Below, piece by piece: positions 27,199-49,689 of a DNA stretch of 64,000 nt. How positions within the stretch are numbered: position 1 is the first letter of the stretch; each line of letters opens with the position of its first letter. The position numbers were made by a program, and so were the translations under genes. Below the pieces are notes generated by a model, which was not told where the DNA came from, did no database searches, and was given only the letters and a program-made list of their open reading frames with translations. Source of the DNA: Thunnus maccoyii (lineage: Eukaryota; Chordata; Actinopteri; Scombriformes; Scombridae); the NCBI RefSeq assembly GCF_910596095.1, contig NC_056538.1, positions 7,992,001-8,056,000 of the forward strand, given 5' to 3'.

Positions 27199-28221
27199 TT
27201 TATGTGCCTGCGCAAATAGAAGATCTGGAATGCACAAATCTTATGTACAATAGATACATTTAAGCTATCAATAGAAGAAGAAAAAGTGACATCTGATACT
27301 GACTGTTCAGTAGTCTCTGTTTCATATTAAGCAAAACCGATTTCATACAGTAAAATGCTGTTATTTCATCAAATCAACCTGTTTATGCTTACTAATTTGC
27401 ATTGCAGAATTCTTTGCTGGCGTTTGCAAAATAGTGTAATTTCATAGACGCTATTCATACTCAGTAGTTATCATTTTCATAAGTGTCATCTTCATTTTCA
27501 TAAAATCTTCCGGTATACTCTTCACTTACAATACAGCTATGCACACATACATACAGGCATGCTCACACATATCAAACTTGTTTCATTTACTCGTAAGCAA
27601 CAAATAGATCTATAAACGCACACACGTTCATACGGTATGTTCAAATCATACCATAACAAACCATGTCCATGATGGATTCCCATCTTGTATGCACATCCAG
27701 GTCACCAGTTGCTTCATGTTTGTAAATTATATTTGCCCAGTAATTTTCCCCAAAGCCAAAATCACACGTGGAGCTCTGCAGTGTTAAGAGACCTTCAGAA
27801 GTTCCATATCTGATGCATCTCTGTGGTCTATTTATACACTGTTTATAACAATAGGAAGATTTTTTTATTTCACTTTATTTTCCCACCTCTGTGCTGATCT
27901 AATCTGCATAGGTAGTTTACAGGAAAGAGGCAGATCTGCCTGTGATGAGACCGACTTTCTCTTGTTCCTCCTTTATGTCAGTAATGGCTCTAGTAATCCT
28001 CTTATCCTCTCTCATTTGAGAGCAGCTGGGCTCACTGTGTGTTCACTGTATGCCTGCGTTTCCTATATTTTTATATATTATATTCCTGAAAAACTTTCTC
28101 AAAACTCTCTTTCAACAGCACCATTTTATAACATTGTACATCCCTTTTACCACAATCCAGCTCGGTCCAGTGTTTCAAGTGTAGGTCTTCATGGCTCCTT
28201 TTGTCCCTGTCTTCTCCTTGT
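26830..28221 (-). other. bace1: bace1 3' UTR
   Basis: Non-coding sequence following the bace1 stop on the minus strand, ending near a minus-strand AATAAA at 26846-26851. A (TG)n array sits at 27161-27195. The length (about 1.4 kb) is reasonable for bace1, whose 3' UTR is long in mammals. Confidence 0.5.
26846..26851 (-). terminator. bace1: Poly(A) signal AATAAA for bace1 (candidate)
   Basis: The plus strand reads TTTATT in CTTTATTGGTTC, giving AATAAA on the gene strand. It is the best placed hexamer after the stop. Confidence 0.45.
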
Positions 28222-38420
<10,199 letters not shown>

Positions 38421-38492
38421 CAAGTCACAATACAAAAACACACGACTTCCTGTGGGCATTTCCAAAAAAGAAGACAGTAATAATCCCGAACT

Positions 38493-38789
38493 CAGTACTT
38501 CTCAAACCTTTTCACGTCAAAGACCCCTGAACTGACACAAATTAGACCACGGACCCCCATTTGACCAAATTTTGTCCCAGGGTCCCCCATCTGACAAGAT
38601 TTTTGCCCTCAGATGTTTTATTACAGAGAGTGTTTGAAACCTATGACCAAAATAGTCATACATTATGTCATTGTGTCAATTATGAATGGGATTATAGTGA
38701 AAATAGATTATTCCCCTTTTTTGCTGGAGACCCCTGGAACACCCTCAAGGACCCCTGGGGGTCCCCGGGCCCCACTTTGAGAACCACTG
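38493..38789. mobile_element. hAT-type MITE, 297 bp
   Basis: The left end reads CAGTACTTCTCAAACCTTTT and the right end, on the other strand, CAGTGGTTCTCAAAGTGGGG. These are the classic hAT (Charlie-like) terminal inverted repeats. The body contains the GACCCC/GGGGTCC words common in fish and mammalian hAT MITEs and no transposase. The 8-bp target duplications are no longer recognisable, suggesting age. Confidence 0.75.
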
Positions 38790-39218
38790 ATTCAAGGAAC
38801 TGCTCCATTTCTGTCATTGTTCAGTTTTATTTTACAGAACACTTTTCTAAAGGAATACTTTGATTTAGATTTCTTATCGTTATTTGTTTATTTATTGTTT
38901 GTTTGTATTTCATGATGTCTTTTAGTTTGAAGGTAAAGCGCTAATGTCGGTCATGGGTCGCTTCACATCTTCAGGAAATAACACTGCATTCTGGGTAATG
39001 AAGTTTTCACCACAAATGCAGTGTAGCTCAAAAGAATGTCTGTTTCCATATCACATTTTAATTTGAGGCATTAATTAAATTAATTATTAATCACGCTACC
39101 TGATTTCATACAGTTAGGTCCATATTATTTGTTCAAGTTCAAGTTTACTGTCATTCAAACTATATATTCACATTATATGGTTTCAAATACACACATATGT
39201 GTATTTGTATACAGATAT

Positions 39219-39245
39219 GTTTTAAATACACACAGTATTTAAAAC
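39219..39245. repeat. Perfect 11-bp inverted repeat with 5-nt loop
   Basis: GTTTTAAATAC, five bases (ACACA), then its exact complement GTATTTAAAAC. An imperfect palindrome (AAATACACACATATGTG) lies just to the left at 39186-39206, giving two adjacent hairpins in the AT-rich spacer between bace1 and tbx10. Confidence 0.7.
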
Positions 39246-39615
39246 AGTATATTAAGGCACGACTATTGAGTGTCCTGGTATAGATAGTATATAAGTTAGT
39301 ATTTGCTTTTTTTCTAAACAGGTATTATGCCTAATTTAAGAAGAATCAGAGACCATGATTTCAAAATGTATTTTTATTATCTCAACAACAAACTATTTCA
39401 TTACAGTTGCACAAATTTTGTAACAAGAAATAATATAACTAGTGAGACTTTTCAGTGTCTGTGGTGTCACTGTACTGCTACAATCCATATTACTCCACTA
39501 TGACTCTGTAGTGCTCTCATTATATGCTGTGGTATTATTTCTAGCCTATATCACTGTAGTATATCTATCCTATTGTCATAGACACTGTGGAAGAGTTATA
39601 TAGCATCCCTATAGA

Positions 39616-39621
39616 TTTATT
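39616..39621 (-). terminator. tbx10: Poly(A) signal AATAAA for tbx10 (candidate)
   Basis: The plus strand reads TTTATT about 115 bases beyond the inferred stop codon on the gene strand. A second AATAAA lies at 39373-39378 and could be the distal site. Confidence 0.4.
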
Positions 39622-39733
39622 TTGTATGGCAGACCTCAAACTATGTACATGTATTATCAAATACACAATAAAACTGCATTACATCAGATGAAGAAGCAGG
39701 TCCAGTTTTTTTCAAAACACAGTCACTTGGCTT

Positions 39734-40646
39734 CTATGACAGATTGCCTCTTTCATGCGATGATCCTGGACAGTCCCAGTAGGAAGGGAGGGGGGAAAAG
39801 AAAGATGCAGGGGCTGCTATATTGTCCCCATCTTTCCTCTCCATGTTGAGTCCAACTGAGTCTTTATAGGGGTGGAACAGTCCACTCTGCTCCACTAACA
39901 GCGGAGCTGAGTCTTCCTGTCCTAGGGATGCAGGAGACCACAGTTGGACAGGTATTGATCAGCAGTCAGACCAAATTTGTTGTATCCCCTATCTATTAAA
40001 TCTAAATCATTAGGCCACTGCTGTTCTGACTTAATCAGATTCTGCCTATGTACCCATCGCGGGAGTGGTAAGACATTAATGATTATTACTGTGACTGGGG
40101 GACGTCAAAGCACAAAGCCCGCTTTAACCTGTGCTTCAGTGTCTCTTTTCAGCCATGCATTTTGTATGAGGTGTCTGCTTAGCATTCAGATACACTTCCA
40201 CCACATAAAACAATGCTCTGACTAAAAGAAAAATAGCAAATATAAGTTACAAAGTTACTTTAACGATCCCTACCGGAGGGCAGGGGAAAGCAGGGAAGAA
40301 AATAGTGTGTAAGAACAGAGAAGATATTGGAGCAAACTGACTACTGTGATAAAAGAAACTGAACAAGTATAAAATTTTATTGATTGCTGAATCTTTGCTT
40401 GGAGGAAAAACAATATCATTATTGTGAAAATGTATTAATATGCAGTACCAGTCAAAAGTTTCCATGCACATTCCCATTGCCTTGATTATGCTGAGACATT
40501 ATACTCAACATGTATTGCAAATAGAGAGATACTCACTGGTTAAAGTCTTGGAGCCCCAGCTTGTCTCCTCTACAGGTTTGGTGGTGAGGGTCTCAGCTCT
40601 GCCCTCTGGTGGACACCACACTGCTAAGGGCCTGGAATTACCCACC

Positions 40647-40684
<38 letters not shown>

Positions 40685-42470
40685 GTCACATCTCTGCTGA
40701 TCAGAGTGTGAACAACATGCTGTTAAACAAAGGGGTCAGTGTGACATGAACAGTATAAGTATTCACCCCACACAGATACAGTTTATGTTCACACAAGTAT
40801 AATAGACAGATATATGTGCCCATACATACACATACTGTATATATCCAAATTCCTATAAGTCACCACAACCATGTATCTCACAGTTAAATGGCCAAAAACC
40901 TTCCATGTGTGCACTTCTTTCTATACAAAGGTCAATGATTAGGTATCAGCAAGACAGCTGCCTTATCACTATTTACCAGCTGATAACAGCGATAAAGATG
41001 TACTGTGATCTAGTCATGATTTCAACTGGCCTATCCAGGGAAAGATGTGTTTCTTAATCAGGCAAGCTGGATTCAGACCAGACTGAATGACACTCACCAG
41101 TCCTGAGGGTCTGTAGTCCTGAAGCCTTTAGCAAAGGGGTTGCTGGCAATCTTTAGCTGGGTGATCTGAGAGAGGTGTAGGAGATGGGGGTAAAATAAAT
41201 CAGATAAAAAGTAAAGAAATTTCTCCCTAACTCTGGGTAATTATTAGTTTGAAGCCCATCCTGGGTTTCCTACCCGGTGGTTCTGATAGGCGGTGACCGC
41301 CATGAAGCGTGTCTCAGGGAATGAGAAGGAGCAGAAGTTCCTGTATGCATTCAAATGGCTGTTGGGTGCCGGATCCACATACACCACATGGAAGCGCGGC
41401 TGGTAGCGATGCATAGAGTTCAGTATCATCTGGCAAGGAATAAATAGGAGAAAACAAACAACAAGCAAGTTAAAAACATTTCTACATGTTCTTGCACAAA
41501 TGTAAAGTTATGTAAAGTATCGGTATTTTTCTACTCAAAAATAAATGCATATTGCATGTAGTATATAAAATGACATTAACTAACATGTCCGTTGTCATCC
41601 AGCAGGTTGTTGGTGAGCTTGAGGGTGTCGAAGGATACAGTCTGCTTCATCCATTGGGCTCCACGGGCTGGTGAGTCTGGGTGGAAATGCATCCTGCTTG
41701 GAGCTGCAACATCTGCTCGACCTGCCACCAACCAGGATGAGCTGTGGAACGCATATCTGACACACACACACACACACACATGCATGTGTATAATGTTTGA
41801 AATGGGGCTCGTAAGGTAAGAGGAAGCTAACGGAGGGACAAATAATGCTAAACGGATCAAAATAATTTATGTTAACACAGTTAGTCTCTGTTACACACGA
41901 AGAACTGCACACCTCCCTCTATGTGTCTCTTACCTGTATCTTTTATCATCAACAGGGATGAAGTCCATGAGCAGAACATATTCAGCAGCAGGATCCATGC
42001 CAGAGATTCGCACCTGGAATGTTGGAAACATCCTCCTGCAGTTTACAAACACATAAATGAACATAATGTGGTAAGAGACACCAAAGAATATAAAAGGATA
42101 AAACAACATAATGAGGAATAGAAATATGAGTGCTGTTGTTACCGTCCAGCTTTGGTAACAATCATCTCTGTGCCCAGCTGGTCAAACTGCTGCCAAAGTG
42201 CATGCATCTCCAGCTGAACTCTGACCCCACTGACTTGGGGGGCTTTAGCGCTCGACAATGACACTCCGTCTGCACAACAGGGCAGAGACAGTTCACAGCT
42301 CCGAGACAGCTGAGGACCTGAAGAGAAGAGAGGGTGAAAAGAGGGGTGTGTGTTGAACTTTTTTCCACATTTGGATCACAGATTGAACCTTTAATCATCA
42401 TCATATGAATCAATATGTTCTCCAGTGAGCTCAGCTAGTTTTGATCCTAAAACAAACACTTACCGTCCAT
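39734..42470 (-). CDS. tbx10: T-box transcription factor of the Tbx1/Tbx10 type, 7 coding exons, 325 aa
   Basis: A DNA-binding T-box regulator. Exons in gene order: 42470-42464 (only seven coding bases, ATGGACG), 42317-42143, 42035-41934, 41756-41585, 41429-41274, 41165-41098, 40646-40537, 39921-39734. An in-frame stop precedes the ATG. The T-box spans about residues 35-225 and includes [73 protein letters not shown] and [19 protein letters not shown]. These words match Tbx1/Tbx10 rather than Tbx6 or Tbx2 families, and [10 protein letters not shown] recalls human TBX10. The block between RFHVVYVDP and FPETRF is diverged. The C-terminal exons ([24 protein letters not shown]) are not recognisable as a domain but join in frame. 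Listed exons number eight including the tiny first one. The tbx10 symbol is likely but tbx1-like naming cannot be excluded. Confidence 0.8.
40649..40681. repeat. (CA)n microsatellite abutting a tbx10 splice acceptor
   Basis: On the gene strand this is a (TG)n run that ends in GTGTAG directly at the 5' edge of the tbx10 exon 40646-40537, so the repeat occupies the usual pyrimidine-tract position. Confidence 0.85.
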
Positions 42471-43257
42471 ACTTTGAGTGGACCTTGCTGTGGGGCTGAG
42501 GGTCCACAAGATGAATACTTCTGACCACAAGTAGCAACTCCGTCAATACATCAAGACCAGTCAGGAATTAAACCCACAATTTTGCTATGTAACATAGAAG
42601 TGAAGGTAAAAATCTTCTCAGTCTTCCTCCCAGTCCAGTGCCAGCTACTGCGGTAGATGTACATCCAAGTGTTAGGAGTGGCTGTTTGTGTCCAGGAACA
42701 AGCTGGTTTTATACACCATGAGCCTCTCACTGGGGACCTCCATGCCTGCCTCATCCATTAAAATACTCATAGTGCCACTGACATGCACTAATCACAGCTG
42801 CACGCACGTATATGCATGTGGCCCCAAGACCTGTGAATACACAAGCGCGTGCACATAAAAACACTCACACATTTATGAAGACATCCACACACACTCACAA
42901 AACCTATTTGGAAAATGTAGAAATTCATTTCTTATTGTTTCTCATAGCCTAAAGCCTAAATGTTGGCTTGTCTTGACCAACCAGTAACACATTATTAACA
43001 TCCTGATCAGCCCAGAGTTACTGGGTGTGGACAGATGAAGACAGCAACAAACTGCTTTTATTATTCATAGCCTATTTTATTGGAGCGCAGTTTCAACACC
43101 ATACTAATTGGAGAGTCAGTTATTCCCTGAAACTTTAATGAAAAGATATTTCTGGTTTGGTTTGTTGTCAAACATTTGAGCATATTCACAAAATGCAACA
43201 AATCAGACTTTGTCAAATATAGAAAGATTAGGTGCTGGACTTATTTCTAATTTCTCT

Positions 43258-43307
<50 letters not shown>

Positions 43308-44090
43308 TGTAAAGCAAGGCTTTGTGTCACATGAAGACCTCTCAGTAATGCATAATACTCAAAGTAAGACACAAATGATTTGATATATGATCTTGATCAT
43401 TCAAAGCTAGCTAATTACAAATGTCAGTGGAAGTGTTTAGTGTTTAGTAGTGTGGTTGTGATGTGTGCAGGTGTGTTTGTGTGTGTGTGTGTAGCCCTAT
43501 GTGGCTCTATGATGGGACAGTGTTGAAGGGTTCCAGCCTGAGGGATCCAAAGCAGAAAAGAGGGTTTTTCCCTAATAAAGCACAACAAGACTTAAGTTTG
43601 TCAATAGGCCAATTCGCACCCTCGACTCACTGACTCATTAATCACAGCTTTCAGGACCACGGGCAGAAATATCTCATATGTTATTGGATGCCCATCGTAA
43701 GTAGAAATGATTGTATTAATATTGCTCTTTTCCAATGGACCTTGTGATCAATGATGACCTCTCAAAATGCTGTCTTCATGACATGACCTTAGAGGCTCAC
43801 TGAGGTCAAAAACACTCCAACAGAGCTGGCCGTGTTCTGTTATATTCCTACGAGGGTAATTTTGTTGTTAAACTGCATTATAGGTTTTAATAGTTTAAAT
43901 AAAATGAGCTATATTATAATGTTGGTTTCTGGGGGGCCAACATGGATGTAATAACAAAGTGAAATGCAGTGTGCTATAGATTGTTATACACTCTATTCTG
44001 CATTAGTGATCGTTTAAGAGACAAGAGTAGGATTGTAATATCTAACTGGCATATAAAATGTTTAAATTTACAGTCAGAGAGCAAAGTAGT
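42471..44090. other. Spacer between tbx10 and apoa1
   Basis: No gene was recognised. The part nearest tbx10 should hold its 5' UTR and promoter. A (GT)n array of about 46 bp lies at 43259-43304. The rest is AT-rich, low-complexity sequence. Confidence 0.55.
43259..43304. repeat. (GT)n microsatellite, 46 bp
   Basis: Twenty-three uninterrupted GT units between tbx10 and apoa1. Confidence 0.95.
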
Positions 44091-44105
44091 ATAAACAGTC
44101 AGATG

Positions 44106-44111
44106 TTTATT
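44106..44111 (-). terminator. apoa1: Poly(A) signal AATAAA for apoa1
   Basis: The plus strand reads TTTATT in GATGTTTATTGAGC, giving AATAAA on the gene strand about 390 bases past the stop. Confidence 0.55.
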
Positions 44112-44497
44112 GAGCTGTATTTCATCAAAGCACAGTTTTCATCAAACAAGCATCATTACACAGAGGTTCAGGCACTTGAGATAATTCACACACAATTCCT
44201 ACACAAAATGTAAGCAGATGGTCATAGTATGTGAAGAGTAAAGCATGTGTGTGCTGAGTATGTTTGTGTCTGTGTCTTTGCTTGCGTTTGCTTGAGCATG
44301 TGCGCATAAAGTAAGGTGTTTGCATGGGAGAGAGAGAGTCCCGCCAATTTGTTGCAAAGAAGTGCATCAGTTAGGCATTGGCTTCTTTTTGGGAGGTGGT
44401 CTGGATGTGTGAGGAAAGAGGGAATGGAGAGAAAGGTGGAATGGGTCTATTACAGACAGGTAGGTGAGGTTAGTTATAGGAACAGGGTACAGAGGAT

Positions 44498-45639
44498 TTA
44501 GCTTTGGAAAGAAGCAAGGACGATCTCCATGATCTGCTGGAGCTTCGTCTTAACTTCCTCGGCCAAAGGTGCAATCTTCTCCCTCAGGGCGGTGAGGTCT
44601 TCGGTTTTGATGGATTTTGCCTGGTCATACATCTGCCTGGCCTGATCCTTGTATTCATCCACGTAGGGCTTGGCCATGGTCTTCAGCTCCTCCAGACGCT
44701 CACTGACCTTGGTACGCACAGCCTCCACAATGGGTGCCATGGCAGCTTTGGTCTCCTCAAGGTTGACGGCAATCTTGGCACGCAGCTCCTCCACAATGGG
44801 CTCCAGCTTGGCCCTCAGGGCTTCCATCTCAGCGGTGTGCTTGGCATAGTGCTCGCTGACGACGGGCTCCAGATGGGCGGTGTACTCTTGGATGTGCCTG
44901 TCAAGGACTTCCTTCAGAGCAGCACGTTTGGGCTCGAGCTCGGTCCTCAGGGTTTCAAGATCGGCCTCAACAGCGGCACGGAATCCAGCGGTGGCGTCAG
45001 AGATGGTTTTGACAATGCCGTCAGTGACGGGGGACACAGAGGTCTGCAGAGCCTTGATCTGAGTGTGCATGTCCTCCAGGCGCTGAGACAGCTGCTCCCT
45101 GGGAGAGGACAGAATAGAGGACAGCAATGCAATTTTAGCTAAACATTAAATAAACACATCATAAATGGTGATTTGAGAACTGCAAAAAGTCAGAAAGGTG
45201 AATGAACTAGTGACTAAGAGCGTAGACAAATTACTTAAAGCAAACAGAAAGTGGGACTGACTAAGGAGAATGACATAGCCTTACTTGAGCTCCTTGTACT
45301 CAGTGTCATCCAGCTGGTCCAAAGCTCTCTTGGCGCTCTCCTTGACCTGGGTCAAGTAGACATCCATAGCGGCCCGGACGTGGGCCAGCTGGGATGGAGC
45401 ATCAGCCTGCATCAGGGAAGCTCCCTGAGAGCCTGAGGAGGAAAGAAAAAAAAAAAGAAAATTAGTAAGAGGAAGGAGGGGAAAACCGCAACAGCAAGCA
45501 ACATACAGCTTTTAAAAACTGATCCACTAACTTTTCAACACTGTATTCATGTTAAAGTATTTTCCCTCCAGTAAGAAAACTAGGTGCAGTACTCACCGAC
45601 GGCCAGCAGAAGGGCGAGAGCAAGAGCAACGAATTTCAT
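44498..45639 (-). CDS. apoa1: Apolipoprotein A-I, 3 coding exons, 263 aa
   Basis: ApoA-I is the main secreted protein of high-density lipoprotein; it binds lipid and activates LCAT. Exons in gene order: 45639-45597 (signal peptide MKFVALALALLLAVG), 45432-45285, and 45098-44498, in frame with GT/AG borders. The mature protein is a chain of amphipathic 11/22-residue helices, many starting at proline: LEPKRAALKEVLDRHIQEY, LEPVVSEHYAKHTAEMEAL, LEPIVEELRAKIAVNLEET, MAPIVEAVRTKVSERLEEL and KPYVDEYKDQ. Length and exon pattern match fish apoA-I (about 260 residues, large last exon). A separate 5' UTR exon and a TATA box lie upstream. A 212-codon open frame on the opposite strand is a composition shadow of the helix repeats. 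Fish often have two copies (apoa1a and apoa1b); which one this is cannot be told here. Confidence 0.95.
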
Positions 45640-46411
45640 GATGGTGGTCTAAACAGGAAAAAAGAAGCAACAGTTGCTGATTATTCAATGCACAGGTTAT
45701 ACTCACATTATTACACTGAAATGAGTTTTAATAAAACATCTTTACAAATACATCTTTATACAAAAAAATGAACAAAAACCCATTAATCCAATAAATCTTG
45801 AATCCCCTGAGGTATCCAGATAACCAGGCTTAAGAGTTAACACACCTTCAAAGCTACACACTCATCCCAGAATTGGCCCAAATACATTCACCACTAGACA
45901 TATGCCTGCCTATTAGAAGAACCTGTAATCTGGGTAGATTAGGGATTGCTACAATCTAGAGACAGCTCTGTCAGATTAGCTCTGGACTGCTACCTAATCC
46001 TGATCCAGCCTTTACAATAAGACACGGTCATAGAATTAGCTAGTGAGCCCTCTGGACTCAGAAACAATCTCAACCTAGAGGCACTGGAGTTGAGAGATTA
46101 TTTTTACAAATCCTTGAAATTAAGATAACTGCTGAAATATCACCAAAGGCTGAATAACATTCTCTCAAAGTTACAATCAATTAAATTATATTTCTTAAAG
46201 TCACAATTAAAGTTAGAATAAACTCTACTGTAACTTTACAACTTATCCTCCTGCCATAGAAACTTATTTACAACTCCATCAAATCTTACAGCGTGCAGAA
46301 AACTCAGTCACTCTGGCAGATCAAAAAGTTCTCCTGCTACAATTACAATGTGCTGACTGCCCGTTCTACAGCCCAAGTCCCAGTTACAGCCACAGCAGTT
46401 GCTTGTCTTAC

Positions 46412-46437
46412 CTGGTGGAGTTTCGTGAGGAGACTGA
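46412..46437 (-). other. apoa1: apoa1 non-coding first exon
   Basis: On the gene strand, sequence ending CTCCACCAG is followed by the donor GTAAG at 46411-46407. It starts about 25-30 bases downstream of a TATA box. ApoA-I genes in other vertebrates have such a short untranslated first exon. The exact start base is inferred from TATA spacing. Confidence 0.65.
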
Positions 46438-46459
46438 ATAACTTCAGCAGGAGCAGACT

Positions 46460-46466
46460 TTTTATA
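46460..46466 (-). promoter_or_regulatory. apoa1: TATA box of apoa1
   Basis: The gene strand reads GCACTATAAAAAGTC, a strong TATAAAA element placed correctly for the short 5' UTR exon just downstream. A GGGGTGAGGTCCACC word about 80 bases upstream resembles a nuclear-receptor (HNF4/DR1-type) site, as expected for a liver gene, but this is only a motif resemblance. Confidence 0.7.
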
Positions 46467-46614
46467 GTGCCCGGGTGAGGGATGAGTCCTTGCAGAGAGG
46501 AGGGGGAAGGTGTGAGGGTTGTGTGTCTCCGTGGAGGTGGACCTCACCCCCCAGCCATCTCCCTCAGCAGGGGACTGAGTTGAGAGTTCAATGGTCACCT
46601 GCTGGGAGATCACT

Positions 46615-46617
<3 letters not shown>

Positions 46618-46693
<76 letters not shown>
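46618..46693. repeat. (CA)n microsatellite, 76 bp
   Basis: Thirty-eight uninterrupted CA units, about 150 bp upstream of the apoa1 TATA box. It is the longest CA array in the window. Confidence 0.97.
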
Positions 46694-46695
<2 letters not shown>

Positions 46696-49689
46696 CACAG
46701 ATATGTTATCAGTATCATACATCTACTGTAACTCTTACAGAAGTACAAACATTTCTTGGCGAGAACCTAAAAATCAATCACTTTTTTTGAGGACACCATG
46801 ACATTATAACTTGTGGTTTGATGGTTTATTCTGGAACAACTATTAGCATTTTGTCCTGCTTGATAAAGGCCTTTCTCATTTGCCTTTTGACCAAGCCTCT
46901 CCTGTTGTGCAGAAGACATGAAAGGCATGAACAAAAGGAAACTTGGTGTGAAGATAGAGTCATGAGGATGGTTAAATTAGGAAAGAAATGTGAATATGAC
47001 TAACAGGGGAGGGGTTGACAAGATGGAAAATTTATTTGTTTTATAATACCAGTCAAAGACAGGAATAGAGCGGGAGAAAGGGAGAGAGGGAAGGTAATAA
47101 ATAAAATAAAAGCAAAATAAATAAAACTAAAGACTGAGACAAGCAAATAGGTATGAAACAGGAACAGGCTGCCACAGAAAGTCTAAATTTCTCCACATTG
47201 CCTGAGTGAAGGTATCTTGCAGGGATCCATACTTGGGTCCTGTTTTATTTTACTCATTTTTGCAGCATACACTTCAAACAACAGTTTCGGTTGAACCCCC
47301 ACCAAATGGTTTTCTTGCATGACATTTCTTTGAGTGCGTATGATAGCAAAGCCACATTATTTACAGTCCTAGTGCTGCCAGAAGGCTGCCAAGAAAAGCA
47401 AACAAGAGCAAACAGAGGACAGTGACTAGAGCTGAGTTTGATGCAATCAACTTTGTCACTAAGCTGTGGATAAAAAATATGCATGCACATACACTCCCAC
47501 AGACCCAAATGATACCACGTAACATAGTGCAGTAATCTAGTATCATAACATAGTATCAAAATAGACTTATCTCAGTTTATAGAATAACAAAATTTGTGGC
47601 TGGTGTTTGAATATGTGTGCACTAGGATGTGTGTGTGTGTGTGCATGTGCGTGTGTGCGCTATGATTAATAGGTCAAAGATTGGTTTGTGCCATGCTGTT
47701 GTTTGTTGTCCTGTCACCAGTGGACTTTGTCACCATGGCTTCATGTAATTTGAGGAACAGGAATGATCATAGTATAGAGTTGTCTCTAATTATACATATA
47801 TATGTATATCACAGGTACTATAATGTTTTCTGTCACAAAAGCTTGCCTATCAAAAGAATTTTCTTTGATTTGCTGTAATATATAATTCTGCTCTCTCATT
47901 AAAAACTGATATAATGTGAATGTATGTGGTGAAATCAGTTAAACGCAATAATATAAAATATATAAAAACTTGCTCTGGTTAATTAAATGCCTTATTTATA
48001 TAAAGAAGGTGACATAATGTGTTCTTTCAGTGATCAGTAAAGTGCTTTAAACTAACATTCTAGTTAAAACCAGACCAATATTGCAGATGGTAGGGCGATA
48101 TTTAAGGTTTATGATTGATTTATTTCTTAATATTTTGGGGATACATATATTACATATATTTTTTATTAACCCTTGTGTATTAATGTGCTTTCTAAATGAT
48201 TCCACAAAAGCATCTCTATGTGGTGATTGGCGAACCATGATAGAAATAAAATGTTGCCTTATCTGACATACCAGACCCAAGCTATCTGCAGGGTGAAAGC
48301 TAGTCTAAGAGTGCAGGGTTATTAGGTACAAGGTTAATCATTGTCATCTGCAATCAACAGCCGCTGAGGCTGATCTGTGTTTCTTGCATAAGACAGTTCC
48401 AGTAACATATATAATCAATACACGTTTCTCTGAATAATACTACTCTTGAATTCTCCCCCTGTCAATATTTGCTCTATGTGATTGCCACGTGTTTAGTGCA
48501 TCCCTTATACAACACATGACAAGATACCATAAATTATACAGCAATTCAATTCAATTTAATTCAAGCTATTCAAAACAGACACTTGTTCCCCGTATATGCA
48601 GATGCTGCATTGAATATGCTACCATAATTGTCTGAATTTGATAGGAATGAATTAGGAGGTGAAAACTGTTTAAGGTAGATTTTTAGCTGGAATAATCTTA
48701 AAGGAATAATCCAATAATAGTGTTGATCTTAGGACAGAATACAGTGCCAAATATTCATAGTCATAGCTTAGTACCATATAGTATGCTGGAGGAATGCTAC
48801 TGTACATGTATGGTTGAGGTTGAATTTGTACTAAACTATCAGAAACTACACTTACATGTTTGATCAAGTAGCCCACATTGGGACCTATTATGTGCCTGTT
48901 ATGGTAAATCTGTGAAAATGCGTTTTTCATGCACATATTTGAACCAAAACTGAGTATTATCATTTTCTCATAAGTAGTATTATTGCAGGACTGTTCTGTT
49001 GGATCTTATTGCATTGTGCAGGGGTTGCAGTTTCTCTGGAGGGTAAACAACAACGCTAAATTCCAGTTTCTCTTTGTGAAAGTTAAAATGTATGTCTGCA
49101 GCAATTCATCTATCCTCTGTCTTGTCTTTCTCCACTTTCATCTGCCTTTGTTATTTATCATTCGACACCGGGGCCTCTTTCCTGTCTCTCACCCCCTACA
49201 TCATCTCATTTTATGTTTTTACGGGTAGCTTGATGACACCGTGGAGACAGAGGGGTGACAGAGCAATCACCTATGCAAGCCTCACATGGATGTTATCAAC
49301 TCCAGCCATTTGTCTGACACCAATTAGCAAAATACAGCAGACAATGTGAAAATGAAACAATGGGAGCCTTATAGGTGACATTTGATCATGTGTATGTCTG
49401 GACTTCTGGCCAAGGGGTGTCTGATTTAGTAAATCAAGGTATCAACTATCCTTAACATCTCACATAACAATGCATTGCTTTAAAACAACACTATACTAAT
49501 ACTGAATCAATCAGTTGTTTAATGGATTAGTCCATCATCAAAAACATAATCAACAACTGAACAATTGAATTCTTAATTTGTTTGTCATTCATCAAACAAA
49601 AATTCCAGACATATGTTGGTGTCAGCATCAGAATTGTGAGAAGTAGCCGTTCTCTCTGTGCTTAAACACTTTGAATTTAATGTCAGTGT

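Noticed and set aside
44504..45142. 212-codon plus-strand open frame opposite apoa1
   Set aside because: It mirrors the apoA-I helix-repeat exon, has no family resemblance and runs over the exon's splice site.
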